The notes beneath the pieces were generated by a model. It was not told the origin of the DNA and did not search any database. It saw only the letters and a program-made list of their open reading frames with translations. A DNA stretch of 64,000 nt from Acanthacorydalis orientalis (Eukaryota; Arthropoda; Insecta; Megaloptera; Corydalidae), in contig CM068317.1 in NCBI GenBank assembly GCA_034766995.1, positions 49,128,425 through 49,192,424 of the forward strand. Direction: 5' to 3'. The position numbers were made by a program, and so were the translations under genes. Every line of letters begins with the position of its first letter. Within the stretch, counting starts at the first letter, position 1. Positions 32,637 to 45,400 of this stretch are shown here, piece after piece.

Positions 32637-35600
32637 TCCAAAAATCACTCAGATTTCAAGACGAATTTTGGACATTGTCTAAAAATCACTCAGATTTCAC
32701 GACAATTTTTGGACATTGTCTAAAAATGACTCAGATTTCACGACAATTTTTGGACATTGTCTAAAAATGACTCAGATTTCACGACCATTTTTGGACATTG
32801 TCTAAAAATGACTCAGGTTTCACGACGATTTTTGGACATTGTCTAAAAATGACTCAGGTTTCACGACGATTTTTGGACATTGTCTAAAAATGACTCAGAT
32901 TTCACGACGATTTTTGGACATTGTCTAAAAATGACTCAGGTTTCACGACGATTTTTGGACAATGTCTAAAAATGACTCAGGTTTCACGACGATTTTTGGA
33001 CATTGTCTAAAAATCACTCAGATTTCACGACGATTTTTGGACATTGTCTAAAAATGACTCAGGTTTCACGACGAATTTTGGACATTGTCTAAAAATTACT
33101 CAGATTTCACGACGATTTTTGGTTATTGTCTAAAAATGACTCAAGTTTCACGACGATTTTTGGACATTGTCTAAAAATCACTCAGATTTCACGAAGATTT
33201 TTGGACATTGTCTAAAAATCACTCAGATTTCACGACGATTTTTGGACATTGTCTAAAAATGACTCAGGTTTCACGACGATTTTTGGACATTGTCTAAAAA
33301 TGACACACGTTTCACGACGATTTTTGGACAATGTCTAAAAATGACTCACGTTTCACGACGATTTTTGGACATTGTCTAAAAATGACTCAGGTTTCACGAC
33401 GATTTTTGGACATTGTCTATAAATCCCTCAGATTTCAAGAAGATTTTTGGACATTGTCTAAAAATGACTCAGGTTTCACGACGATTTTTGGACATTGTCT
33501 AAAAATGACTCAGATTTCACGACGATTTTTGGACATTGTCTAAAAATGACTCAGGTTTCACGACGATTTTTGGACATTGTCTATAAATGACTCAGGTTTC
33601 ACGACGATTTTTTGACATTGTCCAAAAATCACTCAGAATTCACGAAGATTTTTGGACATTGTCTAAAAATCACTCAGATTTCACGACGATTTTTGGACAT
33701 TGTCTAAAAATGACTCAGATTTCACGACGATTTTTGGACATTGTCTAAAAATGACTCAGGTTTCACGACGATTTTTGGACATTGTCTAAAAATCACTCAG
33801 ATTTCACGACGATTTTTGGACATTGTCTAAAAATCACTCAGATTTCAAGAAGATTTTTGGACATTGTCTAAAAATGACTCAGATTTCACGACGATTTTTG
33901 GACATTGTCTAAAAATCACTCAGATTTCACGACGATTTTTGGACATTGTCTAAAAACCACTCAGGTTTCAAGAAGATTTTTGGACATTGTCTAAAAATCA
34001 CGCAGATTTCACGACGATTTTTGGACATTGTCTAAAAACCACTCAGGTTTCAAGAAGATTTTGGAACATTGTCTAAAAATCACTCAGATTTCACGACGAT
34101 TTTTGGATATTGTCTAAAAATCACTCAGATTTCAAGAAGATTTTTGGACATTGTCTAAAAATTACTCAGATTTCACGAAAATTTTTGGACATTGTCTAAA
34201 AATCACTCAGATTTCACGACGATTTTTGGACATTGTCTAAAAATCACTCAGATTTCACGACGATTTTTGGACATTGCCTAAAAATCACTCATATTTCACG
34301 ACGATTTTTGGACATTGTCTAAAAATGACTCAGGTTTCACGACGATTTTTGGACATTGCCTAAAAATGACTCAGATTTCACGACGATTTTTGGACATTGT
34401 CTAAAAATGACTCAGATTTCACGACAATTTTTGGACATTGTCTAAAAATGAATCAGATGTCACGACGATTTTTGGACATTGTCTAAATATGACTCAGGTT
34501 TCACGACGATTTTTGGACATTGTCTAAAAATCACTCAGTTTACACGAAGATTTTTGGACATTGCCTAAAAATGACTCAGATTTCACGACGATTTTTGGAC
34601 ATTGTCCAAAAATCACTCAGAATTCACGAAAATTTTTGGACATTGTCTAAAAATGACTCAGATTTCACGACGATTTTTGGACATTGTCTAAAAATGACTC
34701 AGGTTTCACGACGATTTTTGGACATTGTCCAAAAATCACTCAGATTTCACGAAGATTTTTGGACATTGTCTAAAAATCACTCAGATTTCACGAAGATTTT
34801 TGGACATTGTCTAAAAATCACTCAGATTTCAAGAAGATTTTTGGACATTGTCTAAAAATGACTCAGAATTCACGAAGATTTTGGAACATTGTCTAAAAAT
34901 CACTCAGATTTCACGACGATTTTTGGACATTGTCTAAAATGACTCAGATTTCACGACGATTTTTGGACATTGTCTAAAAATGACTCAGATTTTTGGACAT
35001 TGTCTAAAAATTACTCAGATTTCACGAAAATTTTTGGACATTGTCTAAAAATCACTCAGATTTCACGACGATTTTTGGACATTGTCTAAAAACCACTCAG
35101 GTTTCACGACGATTTTTGGACATTGTCTAAAAATCACTCAGATTTCACGAAGATTTTTGGACATTGTCTAAAAATGACAGATTTCACGACGATTTTTGGA
35201 CATTGTCTAAAAATGACTCAGATTTCACGACGATTTTTGGACATTGTCTAAAAATGACTCAGATTTCACGACGCTTTTTGGACATTGTCTAAAAATTACT
35301 CAGATTTCACGAAAATTTTTGGACATTGTCTAAAAATCATTCAGATTGCACGAAGATTTTTGGACATTGTCTAAAAATCACTCAGATTTTACGACGATTT
35401 TTGGACATTGTCTAAAAACCACTCAGGTTTCACGACGATTTTTGGACATTGTCCAAAAATCACTCAGATTTCAAGAAGATTTTTGGACATTGTCTAAAAA
35501 TTACTCAGATTTCACGAAAATTTTTGGACATTGTCTAAAAATCACTCAGATTTCACGACGATTTTTGGACATTGTCTAAAAATCACTCAGATTTCACGAC

Positions 35601-36055
35601 GATTTTTGGATATTGTCTAAAAATCACTCAGATTTCAAGAAGATTTTTGGACATTGTCTAAAAATTACTCAGATTTCACGAAAATTTTTGGACATTGTCT
35701 AAAAATCACTCAGATTTCACGACGATTTTTGGACATTGTCTAAAAATCACTCAGATTTCACGACGATTTTTGGACATTGCCTAAAAATCACTCATATTTC
35801 ACGACGATTTTTGGACATTGTCTAAAAATGACTCAGATTTCACGACGATTTTTGGACATTGTCTAAAAATGACTCAGGTTTCACGACGATTTTTGGACAT
35901 TGTCTATAAATGACTCAGGTTTCACGACGATTTTTGGACATTGTCTATAAATGACTCAGGTTTCACGACGATTTTAGGACATTGTCTAAAAATGACTCAG
36001 ATTTCACGACGATTTTTGGACATTGTCTGAAAATAATTGCTATTTGCAAAGATTT
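32637..36055 (-). repeat. 41-bp satellite, right arm in opposite orientation
   Basis: The same 41-bp unit, now reading ACTCAGATTTCACGACG, ATTTTTGGACATTGTCTA, AAAAT on the plus strand, roughly 83 copies. The array decays over its last ~60 bp before 36055. A block of at least 210 bp at about 34090-34300 recurs almost unchanged at about 35593-35803 (offset 1503 bp), showing recent unequal exchange. Open frames of up to ~110 residues (repeated FGHCLKMTQ and RRFLDIV text) arise because 41 is not a multiple of three; they are not genes. Confidence 0.97.
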
Positions 36056-36456
36056 TTGGATATTATCAGAAATAATTCATTTTTAAGATTTTTAGGCATT
36101 TTAAAAACACACACACTCTATCACACACAGATATGGCCGTGGGTGTTTATACCTAACCACTCCACTTATATTTATTACCAATCCAACAAATATAATTAGT
36201 ATTTACATAAATTCATTTCAGTATATTCTATATACGACCACACATATTTATAAGTCAATATAGATATTCATTTATTATGAATATTACAATCTATATTATA
36301 CGCCAACGGATGCGATGATGATATGACGATAAGATGATATATGATGCGACCGGACGATGAGAATGTGGTCGGTAATCTAGAAAAAGTGAATATATTAATA
36401 TAATGTACATTTATTAAAATCCGATGACACATATTCATTATCTTTTTTTTTTGAAG
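36056..36456. other. Spacer between two satellites
   Basis: About 400 bp of unique AT-rich DNA with a short ACACACAC run and GATGATATGACGATAAGATG-type text near 36313. No gene. Confidence 0.6.
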
Positions 36457-39400
36457 ATAGGTTTTTCGAGAAAAAATTGGTCTTTTTGGAAAATAATCGA
36501 AACGCATTGCACACCATGAGATAGATAATTTTAAGGCGCATCTAACGATGTGCGACATTACCTGCTTCGGGCCTATTTTCGACTACTTATGGCCGAAAAA
36601 CCGGTTGAAAAATAGGTTTTTTGGCCAAAATTAGGTCTTTTTGGCAAATAATCGGATCGAGTAGCACACCATGCGATAGATAATTTTAAGGCGCATCTAA
36701 CAATGTGCGACATTAGCCGTTTCGGGCCTATTTTCGACTACTTATGAGCAAAAAACCTGTTGAAAAATAGGTTTTTTGGGCAAAATTAGGTTGTTTTGCC
36801 AAATAATCGGATCGAATTGCACATCATGAGATAGATAATTTTAAGGCGCATCTAACGATGTGCGACATTACCCGGTTCGGGCCTATTTTCGACTACTTAT
36901 GGCCGAAAAACTTATGGCCGAAAAACCAGTTGAAAATAGGTTTTTTGGGCAAAATTAGGTCTTTTTGGCAAATAATCGGATCGAGTAGCACACCATGCGA
37001 TAGATAATTTTAAGGCGCATCTAACAATGTGCGACATTAGCCGTTTCGGGCCTATTTTCGACTATTTATGGGCGAAAAACCGGTTGAAAAATAGGTTTTT
37101 TGGCCAAAATTAGGTCTTTTTGGCAAATAATCGGATCGAGATTCACACCATGAGATAGATAATTTTAAGGCGCATCTAACGATGTGCGACATTACCTGCT
37201 TCGGGCCTATTTTCGACTACTTATGGCCGAAAAACCGGTTGAAAAATAGGTTTTTTGGCCAAAATTAGGTCTTTTTGGCAAATAATCGGATCGAATTGCA
37301 CACCATGCGATAGATAATTTTAAGGCGCATCTAACGATGTGCAACATTAGCCGGTTCGGGCCTATTTTCGACTACTTATGAGCAAAAAACCTGTTGAAAA
37401 ATAGGTTTTTTGGGCAAAATTAGGTTTTTTTGCCAAATAATCGGATCGAATTGCACATCATGAGATAGATAATTTTAAAGCGCATCTAACGATGTGCGAC
37501 ATTACCCGGTTCGGGCCTATTTTCGACTACTTCTGGCCGAAAAACCTATGGCCGAAAAACCAGTTGAAAATAGGTTTTTTGGGCAAAATTAGGTCTTTTT
37601 GGAAAATAATCGGATCGAATTGCACACCATGCGATAGATAATTTTAAGGCGCATCTAACAATGTGCGACATTAGCCGTTTCGGGCCTATTTTCGACTACT
37701 TATGAGCAAAAAACCTGTTGAAAAATAGGTTTTTTGGGCAAAATTAGGTTGTTTTGCCAAATAATCGGATCGAATTGCACATCATGAGATAGATAATTTT
37801 AAGGCGCATCTAACGATGTGCGACATTACCCGGTTCGGGCCTATTTTCGACTACTTATGGCCGAAAAACTTATGGCCGAAAAACCAGTTGAAAATAGGTT
37901 TTTTGGGCAAAATTAGGTCTTTTTGGCAAATAATCGGATCGAGTAGCACACCATGCGATAGATAATTTTAAGGCGCATCTAACAATGTGCGACATTAGCC
38001 GTTTCGGGCCTATTTTCGACTATTTATGGGCGAAAAACCGGTTGAAAAATAGGTTTTTTGGCCAAAATTAGGTCTTTTTGGCAAATAATCGGATCGAGAT
38101 TCACACCATGAGATAGATAATTTTAAGGCGCATCTAACGATGTGCGACATTACCTGCTTCGGGCCTATTTTCGACTACTTATGGCCGAAAAACCGGTTGA
38201 AAAATAGGTTTTTTGGCCAAAATTAGGTCTTTTTGGCAAATAATCGGATCGAATTGCACACCATGCGATAGATAATTTTAAGGCGCATCTAACGATGTGC
38301 GACATTACCTGCTTCGGGCCTATTTTCGACTACTTATGGCCGAAAAACCTGTTGAAAAATAGGTTTTTTGGGCAAAATTAGGTTTTTTTGCCAAATAATC
38401 GGATCGAATTGCACATCATGAGATAGATAATTTTAAAGCGCATCTAACGATGTGCGACATTACCCGGTTCGGGCCTATTTTCGACTACTTCTGGCCGAAA
38501 AACCTATGGCCGAAAAACCAGTTGAAAATAGGTTTTTTGGGCAAAATTAGGTCTTTTTGGAAAATAATCGGATCGAATTGCACACCATGCGATAGATAAT
38601 TTTAAGGCGCATCTAACAATGTGCGACATTAGCTTTTTCGGGCCTATTTTCGACTACTTATGGGCGAAAAACCGGTTGAAAAATAGGTTTTTTGGGCAAA
38701 ATTAGGTCTTTTTGGCAAATAATCGGATCGAATAGCACACCATGCGATAGATAATTTTAAAGCGCATCTAACGATGTGCGACATTACCCGGTTCGGGCCT
38801 ATTTTCGACTACTTCTGGCCGAAAAACCTATGGCCGAAAAACCAGTTGAAAATAGGTTTTTTGGGCAAAATTAGGTCTTTTTGGCAAATAATCGGATCGA
38901 GTAGCACACCATGCGATAGATAATTTTAAGGCGCATCTAACAATGTGCGACATTAGCCGTTTCGGGCCTATTTTCGACTATTTATGGGCGAAAAACCGGT
39001 TGAAAAATAGGTTTTTTGGCCAAAATTAGGTCTTTTGGCAAATAATCGGATCGAGATTCACACCATGAGATAGATAATTTTAAGGCGCATCTAACGATGT
39101 GCGACATTACCTGCTTCGGGCCTATTTTCGACTACTTATGGCCGAAAAACCGGTTGAAAAATAGGTTTTTTGGCCAAAATTAGGTCTTTTTGGCAAATAA
39201 TCGGATCGAGTAGCACACCATGCGATAGATAATTTTAAGGCGCATCTAACAATGTGCGACATTAGCCGTTTCGGGCCTATTTTCGACTACTTATGAGCAA
39301 AAAACCTGTTGAAAAATAGGTTTTTTGGGCAAAATTAGGTTGTTTTGCCAAATAATCGGATCGAATTGCACATCATGAGATAGATAATTTTAAGGCGCAT

Positions 39401-42400
39401 CTAACGATGTGCGACATTACCCGGTTCGGGCCTATTTTCGACTACTTATGGCCGAAAAACTTATGGCCGAAAAACCAGTTGAAAATAGGTTTTTTGGGCA
39501 AAATTAGGTCTTTTTGGCAAATAATCGGATCGAGTAGCACACCATGCGATAGATAATTTTAAAGCGCATCTAACGATGTGCGACATTACCCGGTTCGGGC
39601 CTATTTTCGACTACTTCTGGCCGAAAAACCTATGGCCGAAAAACCAGTTGAAAATAGGTTTTTTGGGCAAAATTAGGTCTTTTTGGAAAATAATCGGATC
39701 GAATTGCACACCATGCGATAGATAATTTTAAGGCGCATCTAACAATGTGCGACATTAGCTTTTTCGGGCCTATTTTCGACTACTTATGGGCGAAAAACCG
39801 GTTGAAAAATAGGTTTTTTGGGCAAAATTAGGTCTTTTTGGCAAATAATCGAATCGAATAGCACACCATGCGATAGATAATTTTAAAGCGCATCTAACGA
39901 TGTGCGACATTACCCGGTTCGGGCCTATTTTCGACTACTTCTGGCCGAAAAACCTATGGCCGAAAAACCAGTTGAAAATAGGTTTTTTGGGCAAAATTAG
40001 GTCTTTTTGGAAAATAATCGGATCGAATTGCACACCATGCGATAGATAATTTTAAGGCGCATCTAACAATGTGCGACATTAGCTTTTTCGGGCCTATTTT
40101 CGACTACTTATGAGCAAAAAACCTGTTGAAAAATAGGTTTTTTGGGCAAAATTAGGTCTTTTTGGCAAATAATCGGATCGAATAGCACACCATGCGATAG
40201 ATAATTTTAAAGCGCATCTAACGATGTGCGACATTACCCGGTTCGGGCATATTTTCGACTACTTCTGGCCGAAAAACCAGTTGAAAATAGGTTTTTTGGG
40301 CAAAATTAGGTCTTTTTGGAAAATAATCGGATCGAATTGCACACCATGCGATAGATAATTTTAAGGCGCATCTAACAATGTGCGACATTAGCTTTTTCGG
40401 GCCTATTTTCGACTACTTATGAGCAAAAAACCTGTTGAAAAATAGGTTTTTTGGGCAAAATTAGGTCTTTTTGCCAAATAATCGGATCGAATTGCACATC
40501 ATGAGATAGATAATTTTAAAGCGCATCTAACGATGTGCGACATTACCCGGTTCGGGCCTATTTTCGACTACTTCTGGCCGAAAAACCTATGGCCGAAAAA
40601 CCAGTTGAAAATAGGTTTTTTGGGCAAAATTAGGTCTTTTTGGAAAATAATCGGATCGAATTGCACACCATGCGATAGATAATTTTAAGGCGCATCTAAC
40701 AATGTGCGACATTAGCTTTTTCGGGCCTATTTTCGACTACTTATGGGCGAAAAACCGGTTGAAAAATAGGTTTTTTGGGCAAAATTAGGTCTTTTTGGCA
40801 AATAATCGGATCGAATAGCACACCATGCGATAGATAATTTTAAAGCGCATCTAACGATGTGCGACATTACCCGGTTCGGGCCTATTTTCGACTACTTCTG
40901 GCCGGATAACCTATGGCCGAAAAACCAGTTGAAAATAGGTTTTTTGGGCAAAATTAGGTCTTTTTGGAAAATAATCGGATCGAATTGCACACCATGCGAT
41001 AGATAATTTTAAGGCGCATCTAACAATGTGCGACATTAGCTTTTTCGGGCCTATTTTCGACTACTTATGAGCAAAAAACCTGTTGAAAAATAGGTTTTTT
41101 GGGCAAAATTAGGTCTTTTTGGCAAATAATCGGATCGAATTGCACATCATGAGATAGATAATTTTAAGGCGCACCTAACGATGTGCAACATTAGCCGTTT
41201 CAGGCCTATTTTCAACTATTTATGGACGAAAAACCGATTGAAAAATAGGTTTTTTGGCCAAAATTAGGTCTTTTTGGCAAATAATCGGATCGAGTAGCAC
41301 ACCATGCGATAGATAATTTTAAGGCGCATCTAACGATGTGCAACATTAGCCGTTTCGGGCCTATTTTCGACTACTTATGGGCGAAAAACCGGTTGAAAAA
41401 TAGGTTTTTTGGGCAAAATTAGGTCTTTTTGGCAAATATTCGGATCGAATAGCACACCATGCGATAGATAATTTTAAGGCGCATCTAACGATGTGCGACT
41501 TTTGCCGCATTGGCCCTATTTTCGACTACATATGTGCGAAAAACCGGTTGAAAAACAGGTTTTTTGGGCAAAATTAGGTATTTTTGGAAAATAATCGAAT
41601 CGAATTGCACACCATGCGACAGATAATTTTAAGTCGCATCTAACGATGTGCAACATTAGCCGCTTCGGGCCTATTTTCGACTACTTATGGGCGAAAAACT
41701 GGTTGAAAAATAGGTTTTTTGGGCAGAATTAGGTCTTTTTGGAAAATAATCGAATCGAATTGCACACCATGCGATAGATAATTTTAAGGCGCATCTAACG
41801 ATGTGCGTCATTAGCCGTTTCGGGCCTATTTTCGACTACTTATGAGCGAAAAACGGGTTGAAAAATAGGTTTTTTGGGCAAAATTAGGTCTTTTTGGCAA
41901 ATAATCGGATCGAATAGCACACCATGCGATAGATAATTTTAAGGCGCATCTAACGATGTGCGACTTTTGCCGCATCGGCCCTATTTTCGACTACTTATGA
42001 GCGAAAAACGGGTTGAAAAATAGGTTTTTTGGACAAAATTAGGTATTTTTGGCAAATAATCGGATCGAATAGCACACCATGCGATAGATAATTTTAAGGC
42101 GCATCTAACGATGTGCGACATTAGCTGCTTCGGACCTATTTTCGACTACATATGTGCGAAAAACCGGTTGAAAAATAGGTTTTTTGGGCAAAATTAGGTA
42201 TTTTTGGAAAATAATCGAATCGAATTACACACCACGAGATAGATAATTTTAATATGCATCTAACGATGTGCAATATTAGCTGTTTCGCACTTGATTTCGA
42301 CTATTTATGGCCGAAAAACCGGTTGAAAAATAGGTTTTTTGGGCAAAATTAGGTTGTTTTGCCAAATAATCGGATCGAATTGCACATCATGAGATAGATA

Positions 42401-45400
42401 ATTTTAAGGCGCATCTAACGATGTGCGACATTACCCGGTTCGGGCCTATTTTCGACTACTTCTGGCCGAAAAACCAGTTAAAAATAGGTTTTTTGGGCAA
42501 AATTAGGTCTTTTTGGAAAATAATCGGATCGAATTGCACACCATGCGATAGATAATTTTAAGGCGCATCTAACAATGTGCGACATTAGCTTTTTCGGGCC
42601 TATTTTCGACTACTTATGAGCAAAAAAACGGTTGAAAAATAGGTTTTTTGGGCAAAATTAGGTCTTTTTGGAAAATAATCGAATCGAATAGCACACCATG
42701 CGATAGATAATTTTAAAGCGCATCTAACGATGTGCGACATTACCCGGTTCGGGCCTATTTTCGACTACTTCTGGCCGAAAAACCTATGGCCGAAAAACCA
42801 GTTGAAAATAGGTTTTTTGGGCAAAATTAGGTCTTTTTGGAAAATAATCGGATCGAATTGCACACCATGCGATAGATAATTTTAAGGCGCATCTAACAAT
42901 GTGCGACATTAGCTTTTTCGGGCCTATTTTCGACTACTTATGAGCAAAAAACCTGTTGAAAAATAGGTTTTTTGGGCAAAATTAGGTCTTTTTGGCAAAT
43001 AATCGGATCGAATAGCACACCATGCGATAGATAATTTTAAAGCGCATCTAACGATGTGCGACATTACCCGGTTCGGGCATATTTTCGACTACTTCTGGCC
43101 GAAAAACCAGTTGAAAATAGGTTTTTTGGGCAAAATTAGGTCTTTTTGGAAAATAATCGGATCGAATTGCACACCATGCGATAGATAATTTTAAGGCGCA
43201 TCTAACAATGTGCGACATTAGCTTTTTCGGGCCTATTTTCGACTACTTATGAGCAAAAAACCTGTTGAAAAATAGGTTTTTTGGGCAAAATTAGGTCTTT
43301 TTGCCAAATAATCGGATCGAATTGCACATCATGAGATAGATAATTTTAAAGCGCATCTAACGATGTGCGACATTACCCGGTTCGGGCCTATTTTCGACTA
43401 CTTCTGGCCGAAAAACCTATGGCCGAAAAACCAGTTGAAAATAGGTTTTTTGGGCAAAATTAGGTCTTTTTGGAAAATAATCGGATCGAATTGCACACCA
43501 TGCGATAGATAATTTTAAGGCGCATCTAACAATGTGCGACATTAGCTTTTTCGGGCCTATTTTCGACTACTTATGGGCGAAAAACCGGTTGAAAAATAGG
43601 TTTTTTGGGCAAAATTAGGTCTTTTTGGCAAATAATCGGATCGAATAGCACACCATGCGATAGATAATTTTAAAGCGCATCTAACGATGTGCGACATTAC
43701 CCGGTTCGGGCCTATTTTCGACTACTTCTGGCCGGATAACCTATGGCCGAAAAACCAGTTGAAAATAGGTTTTTTGGGCAAAATTAGGTCTTTTTGGAAA
43801 ATAATCGGATCGAATTGCACACCATGCGATAGATAATTTTAAGGCGCACCTAACGATGTGCAACATTAGCCGTTTCAGGCCTATTTTCAACTATTTATGG
43901 ACGAAAAACCGATTGAAAAATAGGTTTTTTGGCCAAAATTAGGTCTTTTTGGCAAATAATCGGATCGAGTAGTACACCATGCGATAGATAATTTTAAGGC
44001 GCATCTAACAATGTGCGACATTAGCTTTTTCGGGCCTATTTTCGACTACTTATGAGCAAAAAACCTGTTGAAAAATAGGTTTTTTGGGCAAAATTAGGTC
44101 TTTTTGGCAAATAATCGGATCGAATTGCACATCATGAGATAGATAATTTTAAGGCGCACCTAACGATGTGCAACATTAGCCGTTTCAGGCCTATTTTCAA
44201 CTATTTATGGACGAAAAACCGATTGAAAAATAGGTTTTTTGGCCAAAATTAGGTCTTTTTGGCAAATAATCGGATCGAGTAGTACACCATGCGATAGATA
44301 ATTTTAAGGCGCATCTAACGATGTGCAACATTAGCTTTTTCGGGCCTATTTTCGACTACTTATGGGCGCAAAACCGGTTGAAAAATAGGTTTTTTGGGCA
44401 AAATTAGGTCTTTTTGGCAAATAATCGGATCGAATAGCACACCATGCGATAGATAATTTTAAGGCGCATCTAACGATGTGCGACTTTTGCCGCATCGGCC
44501 CTATTTTCGACTACATATGTGCGAAAAACCGGTTGAAAAACAGGTTTTTTGGGCAAAATTAGGTATTTTTGGAAAATAATCGAATCGAATTGCACACCAT
44601 GCGACAGATAATTTTAAGTCGCATCTAACGATGTTCAACATTAGCCGCTTCGGGCCTATTTTCGACTACTTATGGGCGAAAAACTGGTTGAAAAATAGGT
44701 TTTTTGGGCAAAATTAGGTCTTTTTGGAAAATAATCGAATCGAATTGCACACCATGCGATAGATAATTTTAAGGCGCATCTAACGATGTGCGTCATTAGC
44801 CGTTTCGGGCCTATTTTCGACTACTTATGAGCGAAAAACGGGTTGAAAAATAGGTTTTTTGGGCAAAATTAGGTCTTTTTGGCAAATAATCGGATCGAAT
44901 AGCACACCATGCGATAGATAATTTTAAGGCGCATCTAACGATGTGCGACTTTTGCCGCATCGGCCCTATTTTCGACTACTTATGAGCGAAAAACGGGTTG
45001 AAAAATAGGTTTTTTGGACAAAATTAGGTATTTTTGGCAAATAATCGGATCGAATAGCACACCATGCGATAGATAATTTTAAGGCGCATCTAACGATGTG
45101 CGACATTAGCTGCTTCGGACCTATTTTCGACTACATATGTGCGAAAAAACCGGTTGAAAAATAGGTTTTTTGGGCAAAATTAGGTATTTTTGGAAAATAA
45201 TCGAATCGAATTACACACCACGAGATAGATAATTTTAATATGCATCTAACGATGTGCAATATTAGCTGTTTCGCACTTGATTTCGACTATTTATGGCCGA
45301 AAAACCGGTTGAAAAATAGGTTTTTTGGGCAAAATTAGGTTGTTTTGCCAAATAATCGGATCGAATTGCACATCATGAGATAGATAATTTTAAGGCGCAT

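Noticed and set aside
33331..35579. Open frames up to ~110 residues with repeated FGHCLKMTQ / RRFLDIV text
   Set aside because: They lie wholly in the 41-bp satellite; the period is not a multiple of three, so each frame is scanned in turn. Stops recur at the same monomer position. No start context, no domain.
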